Assembly (NCBI RefSeq): GCF_013149275.1
Contig: NZ_JABGNA010000010.1
Span: 160,838-224,837 of the forward strand
DNA length: 64,000 bases
DNA from: Mucilaginibacter sp. SG564
GTDB taxonomy: Bacteria > Bacteroidota > Bacteroidia > Sphingobacteriales > Sphingobacteriaceae
Direction: 5' to 3'
A program made the position numbers and the translations under genes. Shown in pieces: positions 8,824 to 18,264 of the stretch (position 1 is the first letter of the stretch; each line of letters begins with the position of its first letter). Under the pieces are notes generated by a model. The model was not told where the DNA came from, did no database searches, and saw nothing but the letters and a program-made list of their open reading frames with translations.

Positions 8824-11800
8824 TTAAAAAGTTACGTTAGCCCCTATCAGGATGGTCCTGGTTTTGGGATAAAAGTTATTATAGTCCACACCGGGAGAAA
8901 TACCGCCCTGGTTAATTTCAGGATCCACACCTTTATACTTGGTTATGATGAACACGTTATTGGCCGAAGTATAGATCCTGAAAACCTTGATGTACTTACT
9001 GTTCAGTTTAAAGTTGTAAGCAAGGGTGGCATTATCCAAACGCAGGTAACTTCCGCTTTCCACAAAACGAGATGAGTACAAATAAGCATTGTAATCTGCT
9101 GCCGATTCGCCTGCTGCATCCTTCAGGATATTGGTGTACTGTGCTGTGTTAGGCCTGAAAAGATCGGCGCGTGTTGCGTCAAATATCTTGTTACCAAATA
9201 CGCCTCTGAAAAAGATATTCAGATCGAAATTTTTATAATGAAAATCATTCGACCAGCCAACCAATAATTTGGGTTGTGCACTGCCTAGGTAATGATAATC
9301 CGTACCAATTGTTGGCGCAGTTGTCAACTTGCCATCGGCACCAACAAATTGCGAAACTCCATTAGCGTTTTTGCCAGCGTACTGAAGCGAAAAGAATTGG
9401 CCCAGAGGTTTACCTGATTTTAAGATCTGCAAGGAGTGGCTTGATTGACCAGCACCTTCGGGGAAGGAATACAGCACCGAATCGCCTCCTGAAAACAGTG
9501 GGTTAGACAAACTGTTGATAACGTTTTTATTATGCGCAAGGTTCAGCGCGGTCGACCACCTGAAGTTAGCAGTCCGTACCGGCGTGGTGTTAATGGTTAG
9601 TTCGATACCTTTATTGGTCATGCTGCCGCCATTTGCCACAATAGTACCGGTTGGCACCAGGATAGGATCAACTGCATATGAGAAGATCATTCCCGTTGTT
9701 TTTTTGTTATAAACCTCAAGCGCGCCGGTCACTTTTCCTTTAAACAATTCAAAATCCAAACCCAGGTTGGCAGTAGAGGTTTTTTCCCATTGCAGGTTTG
9801 CATTAGCTGCTTGTGTAGCCCCCAGAGCATTGATATAATTTCCATTACTGTAAAAAGTACCGAGGCTACCTGAAATAGCTTGTGCCGTATAGGCATTGAA
9901 ACCTGTTGAGTTACCTGTTATACCATAACTGGCACGTAGTTTCAGATCGTTTATGGTATTATTTTCTTTCAGGAAGCTTTCCTGGCTTACGCGCCAGGCG
10001 GCACCTACCGATGGAAAATATCCCCATTGATGCTCTTTACCAAAAACAGAGCTGCCATCGCGCCTTACAGAAGCCTGCAACAGGTATTTATCATTGTAGT
10101 TATAATTTACCCTGGCAAAATCAGAGATCAGCCTCGTTTCCTGAAACACACCATCGGCACCAAAATTAACCTGAAAACCAGATACGGCATAAGGGTTGCT
10201 TAAGGCCAGGTTGTTGTAACTTACATTATCAACCGGGAAGTTGGTAGTGGTTGCCTGGAAACCATCTCCTATAGTATTATTCTGCCAAGAGTACCCTAAT
10301 ACTGCATTGATGGAGTGATTGCCTATTTTTTTATCCCAGTTAAAATATGTTTCTATAATTTTATTAACTGTTTGTAACGAACTCCTTGTAGCTTGGCCGT
10401 TACTACCAAAGGTTTGCTGCGTATGATAGCCTAAACCAGGCTCCGGGTTATCATATAAACCGTTGTAATGAGATGTGAAATAAGAGGTATAAAACTCTCC
10501 GTGTAAAGTAGTAGTATTTAAATAGGATAAATTTAAGTTGTATGTTAAGCCGAAAGGCAATTTCAGCTGGGTGTTAAACGCAGCAACAAGATTATTGTAT
10601 TTTGTATCACTCACGCTGTTGTTTAGCATGCCAACCGGGTTATAGTAGTTTTGCGTTGTCGGGTTTTCAAAATAGCTTCCATCGGCATTCTTTGTCGGTG
10701 AAACCGGCAGGAAAAGCGCTGATTGCAGCAGGATCACGTTTCGATATGGCACATCATTAGCATTACTGTTGGAGTTGGTTACAGATAAGCTAAATTTAAG
10801 GATATCATCGAAAGCGCTTTGTGTTAAAGCCAACCGGCCAATAACACGCTCCAGGCCGGTATTGGCAATGATACCATCTTTTTTTACATAGTTTACGCTG
10901 GCATAGTAGCTGCTATGGTCGGTACCGCCGCTGAAAGACAGGTTATGATTGTGAGATATGGCAGTGTTTCGCTCAATAGCTTTTTGCCAATTGGTATTCG
11001 CTCCTTTATCATCGGAAGCAGAAAGCGCCTGGTTATTTGTTTTCAGGAAACCCCTTAACTCGGCAGCGTTCATCATAGCAAGCTGGTTGGCTACCTTTTC
11101 GGCACCTACATAGCCGTTATATGATATTGATAACTGCCCTTTTTTACCTTTTTTCGTGGTAACCATAATAACACCGTTAGCTGCCCTGTTACCGTAAATG
11201 GCAGTTGCCGCGGCATCTTTCAATACATCTATAGTAGCAATATCATCGGGGGCTATGGTAGCAATATCAACACCAGGAACACCATCAACTACGTAAAAGG
11301 GCCCCTGCGAACTGTTTATTGTAGATGCACCACGCAGAACAACGGCAGCAGGTTTGTTAGGGTCGCCGCTGGCAGTAATGTTCAATCCCGGAACTTTACC
11401 TTGTAACAACTGGCCAACATCTGTAATGGCCCCTTTGTTCAGATCTTTATTATTTACCGTTGAAACGGCGCTGCTTAATGTGGCACGGGTCGCATTACCA
11501 TAACCTATCACCACCACTTCGCTCAAACCTTTGGCAGCTTCAACAAGGGTAACGTTAAGCGAGGTTTGCTCGTCAACCAATACTTCCTTCGTTTCGAAAC
11601 CTAAAAAACGAAACTGTAAAATATCACCCTTATTAGCATTAATAGTATACGAACCATCAGCAAGGGTAGAAACAGCCGTTTGTCCGCCTTTTATCAATAC
11701 CGTAACGCCCGGAATAGGACTCCCCCTACTATCCGTAACCTTTCCAGTTATTTTTTTTGGTACAGCGGGCTGCTCTTCATCCGGCTGCTTTGGTGTAATA

Positions 11801-12189
11801 CGCTCCTTAATGATAATGGTATTATCATCAAGGTCGTAGGTTAAGGGTTGGTCTTTAAATATCTGGATCAGCACCTGGCTAAGCTCCATATTCACTACAT
11901 TAATAGTAACCGGTTTTGCCTTCAGCATAACAGTGTTATTGAATATAAACAAGTAGCCTGTGCGTTTATGCAGTTCTTTTAAAACTGATTTCAACTCGCT
12001 GTTTTCTTTAGTAATACTAACTTTTTGCGCCATGGTACGGGCACTAAGTTGCATTGCCAGTAAGAAAATTAGTAAGCCCGTGATCTTCATCGTCCTTAGT
12101 ACCAGTTTTAAATAATTTCTTGTTTGTTGGTAGTTACATTCTCCGTGCCGAACAGGCACAGGAATTTTAGAATGCAAGAGTAGTTTCAT
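8824..12189 (-). CDS. susC: SusC/RagA family TonB-dependent transporter with STN domain
   Basis: Outer-membrane transporter of 1121 residues for importing oligosaccharides. The ATG at 12189 gives a long n-region; a second ATG opens the true signal-like stretch MKITGLLIFLLAMQLSA. Order of domains: STN (secretin/TonB short N-terminal) at about residues 70-125, carboxypeptidase-like beta-sandwich (ITGKVTDSRGSPIPGVTVLI), plug with LQGKVPGLNI and KDAAATAIYGNRAANGVIMV, then the 22-strand barrel ending in an aromatic residue (GANVTF). An STN domain is typical of transporters that signal to a FecR-type anti-sigma factor, and the fecR/sigma pair lies immediately upstream, so ligand-dependent induction of this locus is likely. 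174 bp of leader, including a TTTCCGGCCGGAA palindrome at 12261-12273, separates it from fecR. Confidence 0.95.
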   Translation of the reverse strand: MKLLLHSKIPVPVRHGECNYQQTRNYLKLVLRTMKITGLLIFLLAMQLSARTMAQKVSITKENSELKSVLKELHKRTGYLFIFNNTVMLKAKPVTINVVNMELSQVLIQIFKDQPLTYDLDDNTIIIKERITPKQPDEEQPAVPKKITGKVTDSRGSPIPGVTVLIKGGQTAVSTLADGSYTINANKGDILQFRFLGFETKEVLVDEQTSLNVTLVEAAKGLSEVVVIGYGNATRATLSSAVSTVNNKDLNKGAITDVGQLLQGKVPGLNITASGDPNKPAAVVLRGASTINSSQGPFYVVDGVPGVDIATIAPDDIATIDVLKDAAATAIYGNRAANGVIMVTTKKGKKGQLSISYNGYVGAEKVANQLAMMNAAELRGFLKTNNQALSASDDKGANTNWQKAIERNTAISHNHNLSFSGGTDHSSYYASVNYVKKDGIIANTGLERVIGRLALTQSAFDDILKFSLSVTNSNSNANDVPYRNVILLQSALFLPVSPTKNADGSYFENPTTQNYYNPVGMLNNSVSDTKYNNLVAAFNTQLKLPFGLTYNLNLSYLNTTTLHGEFYTSYFTSHYNGLYDNPEPGLGYHTQQTFGSNGQATRSSLQTVNKIIETYFNWDKKIGNHSINAVLGYSWQNNTIGDGFQATTTNFPVDNVSYNNLALSNPYAVSGFQVNFGADGVFQETRLISDFARVNYNYNDKYLLQASVRRDGSSVFGKEHQWGYFPSVGAAWRVSQESFLKENNTINDLKLRASYGITGNSTGFNAYTAQAISGSLGTFYSNGNYINALGATQAANANLQWEKTSTANLGLDFELFKGKVTGALEVYNKKTTGMIFSYAVDPILVPTGTIVANGGSMTNKGIELTINTTPVRTANFRWSTALNLAHNKNVINSLSNPLFSGGDSVLYSFPEGAGQSSHSLQILKSGKPLGQFFSLQYAGKNANGVSQFVGADGKLTTAPTIGTDYHYLGSAQPKLLVGWSNDFHYKNFDLNIFFRGVFGNKIFDATRADLFRPNTAQYTNILKDAAGESAADYNAYLYSSRFVESGSYLRLDNATLAYNFKLNSKYIKVFRIYTSANNVFIITKYKGVDPEINQGGISPGVDYNNFYPKTRTILIGANVTF

Positions 12190-12363
12190 ACATTTGAATG
12201 TTTGGGTTAAGTTTAAATCAGAGTCGAATTTGAAATTTGGGTTAATCCAGGCATATCGCCTTTCCGGCCGGAATCCGGGAGGGCTTTTTTTATGGGGTCA
12301 CCGCTGAAGAGGTAAGTTTTTATTTATCCATATTTTGCAATTAAATTAACAATTGGGTTAAAG

Positions 12364-13548
12364 CTATTTTTTTTCTATGATCACTTTATTGGCGGCAATA
12401 GTAAACTTAATGCCACCGGTTGTTTCAAGCAACTTCAGCGCTTTTGATAATGGAATATTTCTTTTAACCAGGCCTGTAAAATTGAGCTGCGGTTTAGGCC
12501 CCCTATACTCCACATCGATATTATACCACCGGGCCAGTTCAAGCACTACCTGCTCAAGTTCTGTATTATCAAAAAGGAACAAGCCATTTTTCCAGGCGAC
12601 AACATCTTCGGTATCAACTGTTTTTACATCAAATTTCCTGGCGCCAGTGTCATAAACCGCCTGTTGCCCAGGCACCAGCAAATGCTTTTGATTGCCATTT
12701 GATATTTTAACCGAGCCTTCTAAAAGAGTTGTTTTGCCCGGTTGCTCACTATAAGCACGGATATCAAAATGAGTACCCAGCACTTCTACCTTCTGGTTTC
12801 CGAAGCTTACTACAAAAGGCATTTTTTTATTTTTAGCAACTTCGAAGTAGGCCTCGCCGCTAATGTTGACATTTCTTGATTTGCCGGTAAATGCTGTGGG
12901 GTATGAAATAGACGATTCAGCATTAAGCATAACCACTGTACCATCCGGCAACTGCAATCTGTATTGCCCGCCTCTCGGCGTGGCCATGGTGTTCATCAAC
13001 GAAGTAATACCTGCCTGGCTTCCAGGCACATAAGCAAGACTTCCGTTGGTCAGTTTTACAACCGCAGTATTACCCTGCTGCACAAGCTTGCCATTCTGCG
13101 CATCGTTCAATTGAATTTTAGCGCCGTTGGCAAGTATTAAAATTGCTTTATCACCACCGGGGCTAACATCATGATGTATTTTTCCTGCCGCGAGGGTGTC
13201 ATTGCTTTTTCGCAAACGGTATTGATATATACCAAATGATAAAGCCAAAACCAATATGGCAGCAGCTACATAGATGAATTTATTTGTTCGTTTTCTTAGC
13301 GGCATGATCTTCTCGTCCAAATCATCGGAAACTGGGTCACCCAATGCGGCGTGCAGCATTCTATCACGGGCACCAGCAGGGAAAAGATCATCCTCAAACT
13401 GATTTGATTTGAATACTTCTTCCATCAACCGCTGCACCAGCATCTCTGACCCTGGCTTATTGATGAACTGCATTAATTCATCTCGCTCGGCCGGGGTTTC
13501 AGTCTTGTTAAAATACTGTTGGAATAAGTAGCTTAATCTTTCAGACAT
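12364..13548 (-). CDS. FecR family anti-sigma factor
   Basis: Inner-membrane anti-sigma regulator of 394 residues that holds the neighbouring ECF sigma factor and releases it when the STN domain of SusC signals. The cytoplasmic N-terminal part (RLSYLFQQYFNKTETPAERDEL) is followed by one transmembrane helix (FIYVAAAILVLALSFGIYQY, about residues 90-110). Then comes the periplasmic FecR domain (ATPRGGQYRLQLPDGTVVML and VEVLGTHFDIRAY) and the C-terminal DUF4974 domain (LELARWYNIDVEY). I chose the ATG at 13548; a TTG lies seven codons upstream. It is 75 bp downstream of the sigma gene. Confidence 0.93.
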   Translation of the reverse strand: MSERLSYLFQQYFNKTETPAERDELMQFINKPGSEMLVQRLMEEVFKSNQFEDDLFPAGARDRMLHAALGDPVSDDLDEKIMPLRKRTNKFIYVAAAILVLALSFGIYQYRLRKSNDTLAAGKIHHDVSPGGDKAILILANGAKIQLNDAQNGKLVQQGNTAVVKLTNGSLAYVPGSQAGITSLMNTMATPRGGQYRLQLPDGTVVMLNAESSISYPTAFTGKSRNVNISGEAYFEVAKNKKMPFVVSFGNQKVEVLGTHFDIRAYSEQPGKTTLLEGSVKISNGNQKHLLVPGQQAVYDTGARKFDVKTVDTEDVVAWKNGLFLFDNTELEQVVLELARWYNIDVEYRGPKPQLNFTGLVKRNIPLSKALKLLETTGGIKFTIAANKVIIEKK

Positions 13549-13623
13549 CTTATTTTTTCTCTTATACAACTAAAGAGTCAAAAAGAATAAAAAAGGGGTA
13601 GTCGAAAACAAGAAAAAAATATT

Positions 13624-14226
13624 TTATTTTAAAAAATGAACGCAAACCATAAAAAACAGCAGAAACAACTGGTCGTTCTTCTCAGAAATACTGTTTTTAA
13701 TGAATTTATTAGCTGCTACAACATGCTTTTTCACAGTCTCGGGAGAGATCGAAAGTAACGTTGCGATCTCGCTGTACTTTAAATGGTTTATTTTGCTGAG
13801 CTCATAAACCTTTCGTTGTTGCGGTGGCAACTTCCCAATGAGCTCGTCTATCATATAAGAGAAATCTCTCTTCGTATTGGTTTCGTGCTGAAAAGAGCAT
13901 TCTTCCTGGTATTGTTGTTCAAACCGCTGTTGCTTGGTACGAGCTGCTGCCTTATCTTTTAAAAAACGATAGGTTTTATTGCGGGTTATAATAAAAAGAT
14001 AGTTTGTAAAACTTTCTATCTGCGAAAGGCTCTCCCTCCCCGACCATATCTTTACAAAAACATCCTGTACAATCTCTTCCGTGGCCTCAAGTGATTCTGT
14101 CAATCTATAAACATATTGACCGAGGTTTTTATAATAAAAATCGAACAGGCAAGTGAATGCCCTTGCATCTCCAGCCGAAATTTTGCTGAGGATCTCGGTT
14201 TCATTATGAATTGGCTTGATGGACAA
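13624..14226 (-). CDS. ECF RNA polymerase sigma-70 factor (Bacteroidetes FecI-like)
   Basis: Sigma factor of 200 residues. Region 2 is visible as AFTCLFDFYYKNLGQYVYRL and EEIVQDVFVKIW; region 4 as LPPQQRKVYELSKI and LKYSEIATLLSISPETVKKH, the helix-turn-helix for the -35 element. The only in-frame start I see near the N-terminus is a TTG at 14226 (protein MSIKPIHNETEI). Together with FecR and the STN-type SusC it forms a cell-surface signalling unit that should switch on the sus operon downstream. The C-terminus is hydrophobic (LFLLFFMVCVHFL), which is common in this expansion family. Confidence 0.92.
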   Translation of the reverse strand: MSIKPIHNETEILSKISAGDARAFTCLFDFYYKNLGQYVYRLTESLEATEEIVQDVFVKIWSGRESLSQIESFTNYLFIITRNKTYRFLKDKAAARTKQQRFEQQYQEECSFQHETNTKRDFSYMIDELIGKLPPQQRKVYELSKINHLKYSEIATLLSISPETVKKHVVAANKFIKNSISEKNDQLFLLFFMVCVHFLK

Positions 14227-14395
14227 TGTTTAATTAATGGATCTTAAAATTATATAATTTTTATCATACCGTTAAATTTATCTACAACTATTACAACAAA
14301 CCTGTTACAAAGAGCGCAAATCAAACTATCGCCAGTAATTACCCTTGACAGATTTATGCTTACATAGATTAGATGTTTTTGCCGGAGCGGGGAGC

Positions 14396-14448
14396 AAAAA
14401 AGCCGCCCTGTTTGACGCTGACCACAAGACAATTGCTAGAAGGGCGGC
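14396..14448 (-). terminator. Rho-independent terminator after the fucosidase gene
   Basis: On the minus strand an 8-bp GC stem (AGGGCGGC at 14448-14441 pairing with GCCGCCCT at 14409-14402) with a 31-nt loop is followed by six T residues. It lies 25 bp past the stop codon of the fucosidase gene and separates it from the sigma/fecR/sus transcription unit. Confidence 0.7.
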
Positions 14449-14473
14449 GCTATTTAAGCCACATACTTAAATA

Positions 14474-16098
14474 TTAAGAAATGGCACCTGTTATCCTGAA
14501 TACATAAGTAGGTTGCTCAGGTAATCTTTCGGGAAAGGCAATAGTGAGACCGTCCTTGTTCGCTTTAAAATCTATTTTCGGCTCATAGCCCAATAAACTT
14601 ATAGCGGAGATATCCTTTTTATTAGCCAGGCTTTTTATTAACACCTGACTCTCCGGCCTGCCCATTACCATTGCATATAGTACGCCTTTTTTAGTTGTAA
14701 AACGGATATCGGCCGAAGAAAATGGCTTTCCTTTGCCCTCGTTAAATCCTTGGGTCGCCAAAGGGGCCGCGTTTTCTGATGCCGGCCCTTCTCCAAATTT
14801 CACCCATGGTCTGGTACCATAGATCGCTTCCCTGTTTATCTGCATCCAGGTTGCGACACCTTCAACAATGGCGCGTTCTTTTTCGTCGATAGAACCATTA
14901 CCCCTTATCGGAACGTTTAGCAATAGGTTTCCGTTTTTGCTCACAACATCAACAAGCGTTTGTATAACTGTTTTAGCAGACTTGTATTTATTTTCGTCGT
15001 AAACACGACGGTCGTAATGCCAATTACCAATACAGGTATCAGTTTGCCATGGTAAAGGTTCTATCTCATTGCTTTGACCGCGCTCAATATCCCAAACCAT
15101 ACATTTACGTTGCTGTTCATCTAATATCTTTCCGTTTACCACGGCATTTAACTTCCCATATTTCCGTATACTATTATTGTACAGATCAGCCGTTATTTGG
15201 AGGCCAACATTGCTTACGGGCCAAAGAGGGAGTACGGTATCATCAAAATACATCAGGTCGGGTTGATAGTTATCCATCAACATTTTTATCCGTTTATAAA
15301 ACCGGTCACAATATTCATTTGATGGAGGATAAGCGCCATCAGCCCAGGCCCATTGTTTATTATTATCCCTTCCTGCGGCACTCAAAGGATGGTGCTGGGC
15401 ATAAAGATCTTGCGGATCAAACCCATCCCACCATTTTCCTTTGCCATCAGTGGCCGTCATGTTTCCATCATAAGGAATACCAGTCAATGGGCCGGTTTTA
15501 TCAGTTTTTTGGGCATCCTCATACCAACTCCATGCGTGGGAAGCATGTACACTTATCCCAAAAGGAAGCTGATTTGACTTAGCAGCATTAGCCCAGCCTT
15601 TGATCAAATCTTTTTTGGCCCTATCTGCGTTGAATTCCAACGCTGGTATGGGTTTGGAAAAAGATCAAAATTATCATGGTGGTTCGCAAGCGCCACAAAA
15701 TATTTGGCGCCGGCTTTTTTATAAAGTGAAACCAGCTTATCAGGGTTCCATTGATCTGCCTTCCATTCGTTAATCACATCTTTAAAGCCAAATTTTGAGG
15801 GGTGCCCATCCTTTTTGCAATGGTACTTATACTGTTCACTACCTTCCTCGTACATGCCGTGGGCGTACCAGTCGCCATATTCGGGCTCACATTGCGGGCC
15901 CCAGTGCGCCCAGATTCCAAATTTAGCGTCCCGAAACCAATCCGGCACCTGGTATTGGGCAAGTGAGTTCCAGGTAGGCTGAAAATGTGCCGATAATCCA
16001 GTCTTTCCGGCAGCTATCGCATTCCGGCCAAAAAGTTTAGATAGGTACAGAGAGGGTATGACCGTCAATCCTCCTTTTATCAAAGTTCTTCTTTTCAT
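14474..16098 (-). pseudogene. Alpha-L-fucosidase, GH29, split by a single frameshift
   Basis: Exo-fucosidase expected to act in the periplasm or at the surface. The ATG at 16098 begins a Tat-like leader (KRRTLIKGG) followed by YQVPDWFRDAKFGIWAHWGP and ALANHHDNFDLF, which are GH29 core motifs. That frame ends at a TGA (15604-15606) after 164 residues. The rest continues in the -1 frame from KKDLIKGWANAAK to the stop at 14474 and includes the nucleophile region LMYFDDTVLPLW and the C-terminal sandwich. Adding one A to the run at 15611-15616, or one -1 ribosomal slip there, joins both parts into about 540 residues, the normal length. No other damage is seen. It could be a sequencing error, a fresh null allele, or programmed frameshifting. 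Confidence 0.85.
15610..15616 (-). other. A AAA AAG slippery heptamer at the fucosidase frameshift
   Basis: On the coding (minus) strand the codons read CCA AAA AAG ATT TGA. The heptamer A AAA AAG is in the exact register used for -1 frameshifting in E. coli dnaX, and a TGA follows one codon later. A -1 slip gives Pro-Lys-Lys-Asp-Leu and enters the long downstream frame. No convincing stimulatory hairpin was found, only a short TTTGATCAAA palindrome just after it. Confidence 0.5.
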
Positions 16099-16332
16099 AG
16101 CATTTAGAACGCAATATATTTTTGAACCACTAATTCAGTAACAAGCAGCGCGTTGCATTTCATGAGGTGTAAATAGTCTTCGCAATATTCAGTTATTGGT
16201 TAAGGTTCTGTGATATTGATTTTTCAAACCTACAGCATCCATTGTTCAAAAATTTGCATAAAATGGACTATTTTTTGTAAAAAACCGACCTTGAAACTGG
16301 TAAAACATTCATAAACATTGGCATATTTAGTT

Positions 16333-16340
16333 TATATTTG
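16333..16340 (+). promoter_or_regulatory. Bacteroidetes-type -7 box (TATATTTG) before the AraC gene
   Basis: TATATTTG matches the TAnnTTTG consensus of the primary sigma factor and lies 16 bp before the ATG at 16357. A clear -33 TTTG at the right spacing is not seen. Confidence 0.4.
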
Positions 16341-16356
16341 TATATTTTCGTCTCAG

Positions 16357-17244
16357 ATGGTCAAAAGGAATTTAGGGCATAGTTTTTCGCTCCTTAATAT
16401 TGATTACGTCAAACTTAATTCGAAATGGAATTACAGAAATGTGATCAGTCCGTACTATCGCATTTACTATATCGATGATGGCGAAGGAAGTTTATCAGAT
16501 GCTACCCATTCGCTAAAGTTAGAGGCCGGGTGCATATATATTATTCCAAGTTTCACTTTGTGTAATTTAAGCTGCAACAATTTCCTGAGTCAGTACTTCA
16601 TACAGTTTTTTGAAGACTCAATAGATGGGAACTCCCTTTTTTCCAGCAATAGGAATATACTAAAAACTGAAGCATCGGAAACAGATGTCAGGCTTATTAA
16701 CCCTTTATTGGAAATCAATCCCGGAAGGGGACTCAACAGGTCAGACAATCCCAGCAAATATGAAAAGGATATTTTTTATAAAGAATACCAGGGACTAAAC
16801 AATCAGCAAAATATTTCAGCCTACTTGGAAACACAAGGGATACTCATGCAATTAATAGCCAAGTTTCTTAACCCCCAGCTTTACAAGCACCCCAGCCGCG
16901 ATCCCATTCCCTTAAAAATAGCTGAAACCCTGAACTATTTACTTGTTAATTTACACCAAGACCTTTCTATTCATCAACTGGCCACGCGGGCCAATCAAAA
17001 CATTGATTATTTTTCACGACAATTTAAGCTTCATACCGGTATAAGGCCGTTAAATTTTGTAAACGAAAAACGCGTAGAGCGTGCACAATACCTGATGGCC
17101 ACAACAAGGATGCCTTATTCAGAGATTTGCGTACAAACGGGCTTTGACAACCTCTCCTATTTTTCAAGAACCTTCAAAAAGCTAACAGGCATGTCACCCA
17201 GCGCCTATAAAAAGCAAATATTCCGGGTTGGGTTTGAAAATTGA
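16357..17244 (+). CDS. AraC family transcriptional regulator
   Basis: DNA-binding activator or repressor of 295 residues from the ATG at 16357 (a TTG at 16318 would add 13 residues but lies before the promoter box). The N-terminal half looks like a cupin sensor domain (YYRIYYIDDGEGSL, LEAGCIYIIPSFTLCNL). The C-terminal half has the two AraC helix-turn-helix units: LSIHQLATRANQNIDYFSRQ and MPYSEICVQTGFDNLSYFSR, ending in FKKLTGMSPSAYKK. It is divergent from the fucosidase gene with about 260 bp between them, so control of that gene and perhaps of the glycan locus is likely but inferred. Confidence 0.92.
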   Translation: MVKRNLGHSFSLLNIDYVKLNSKWNYRNVISPYYRIYYIDDGEGSLSDATHSLKLEAGCIYIIPSFTLCNLSCNNFLSQYFIQFFEDSIDGNSLFSSNRNILKTEASETDVRLINPLLEINPGRGLNRSDNPSKYEKDIFYKEYQGLNNQQNISAYLETQGILMQLIAKFLNPQLYKHPSRDPIPLKIAETLNYLLVNLHQDLSIHQLATRANQNIDYFSRQFKLHTGIRPLNFVNEKRVERAQYLMATTRMPYSEICVQTGFDNLSYFSRTFKKLTGMSPSAYKKQIFRVGFEN

Positions 17245-17298
17245 GGATAACACATAACAGCATTGTAACCAGCTAAGTATTTCAAAGCGGAATTCTAT

Positions 17299-17424
17299 TT
17301 TACTGATTTGGCTTAAGATCAACTGTCTCGCATAGCCTCTGCCCTGATAATCGGGATGGGTACCAACGGCGCTCACCTCAACGAAAATTTCACTGCGAAA
17401 GCTGAAGCCTCCCATCGCCACCAA
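17299..17424 (-). pseudogene. GNAT acetyltransferase fragment
   Basis: About 42 residues on the minus strand (GGFSFRSEIFVEVSAV then GTHPDYQGRGYARQLI) match the acetyl-CoA-binding motif A of GNAT acetyltransferases, whose P-loop pattern is Q/RxxGxG/A. Neither the N-terminal nor the C-terminal domain is present around it, and the frame runs on into unrelated sequence that overlaps the AraC gene. It is a relic of a larger gene. Confidence 0.6.
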
Positions 17425-17736
17425 CCGCCTGACATCAAATATGCCTTCATAATTGCCTTAACTAACAAATTTGAGCAACTACCTGATAGTGCACAACTAA
17501 TAATACTTATAGTATTGATTCTTATAACTGCAACTGAAGTTTTTGGAAGATCATATATCTTTAATAAGCCACGTGTTCTTAACGGATGGGGATTTATACG
17601 AAGGCTATCAAATAAAAAGAAACGTCAATTATTTAAATTAGGAGAACTAAAAGCAAGTGAGCAACAATATAAAACAGAAAATAAATTTGTATTTCCGGAA
17701 CTTGTGGACAGGCGGATAATATCAGACATAGTTTAA
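17356..17736 (+). CDS. Hypothetical protein with one transmembrane segment, possibly truncated
   Basis: Unrecognised. The C-terminal 85 residues look protein-like: a strong membrane helix (LIILIVLILITATEVF) followed by a basic stretch (LSNKKKRQLFKLGELKASE). The first 30 residues are opposite the GNAT fragment on the other strand and are probably not native, so the gene may be a truncated tail with a borrowed start near 17440-17470. It lies in the decay zone between the AraC gene and the ABC operon. Confidence 0.3.
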   Translation: MGTNGAHLNENFTAKAEASHRHQPPDIKYAFIIALTNKFEQLPDSAQLIILIVLILITATEVFGRSYIFNKPRVLNGWGFIRRLSNKKKRQLFKLGELKASEQQYKTENKFVFPELVDRRIISDIV

Positions 17737-17855
17737 AATTATTTAGGGTGATTTTGTTTAAACAGATCATTGAAAATCAATCAATTATTCAAAATTACAT
17801 ACGTTTAACAAGCTCAAAGTCTTAAAAAAGTAGTTCTGAAAGTTTCCCTAGTCTA

Positions 17856-18036
17856 TTAGGAACAATGGCCATTAAATGCGTTTGTTCCATTTAGGTAGTT
17901 GCCATTGCATTCTAAAAAATCTGTAACCAAATCGATTTTCAAGTCCCTTGGGAAATCTTGATAATAATCATCATGGGTAACACATTAATGTATCTCTAAC
18001 TTCGGGATATTTTGCCCAATCATTCTCTTTGGCCAT
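17856..18036 (-). pseudogene. Frameshifted remnant of an unidentified gene
   Basis: On the minus strand an ATG at 18036 starts MAKENDWAKYPEVRDTLMCY, which is interrupted by TGA TGA near 17970. The protein-like sequence resumes in another frame as YYQDFPRDLKIDLVTDFLEC and ends at a TAA at 17856. The two parts read as one decayed small protein, which I cannot name. The rest of 17737-18234 has no gene that I can support on either strand. Confidence 0.35.
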
Positions 18037-18234
18037 GAATATTGTCTCAACATCGGATCAGTTTTACTCATTAGAAATCGACCACGTTGTGAAGCCTAAT
18101 CGGACTTTTCGAAATTACCGAACCGCTTAATTTAAAAATGCTAACAGGCAGATTTATATTGTATCAAGAGATTCGAGTTCAATCTTGTTCCAGCTAAAAG
18201 GTAGTCGTCAACATATTTAAATATATAATTAAAT

Positions 18235-18264
18235 TTTGTTTTACCATTTTCATCATTACATTTG
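18235..18264 (+). promoter_or_regulatory. Promoter of the double-ABC operon (TTTG / TACATTTG)
   Basis: TTTG at 18235-18238 and TACATTTG at 18257-18264 are 18 bp apart and fit the Bacteroidetes -33/-7 pattern (TTTG, about 19 bp, TAnnTTTG). Transcription would start at about 18269-18272, some 22 bp before the ATG of the first gene. Confidence 0.6.

Noticed and set aside
14250..14432. A small gene between sigma and fucosidase
   Set aside because: The frame overlaps the terminator hairpin and has no protein-like composition.
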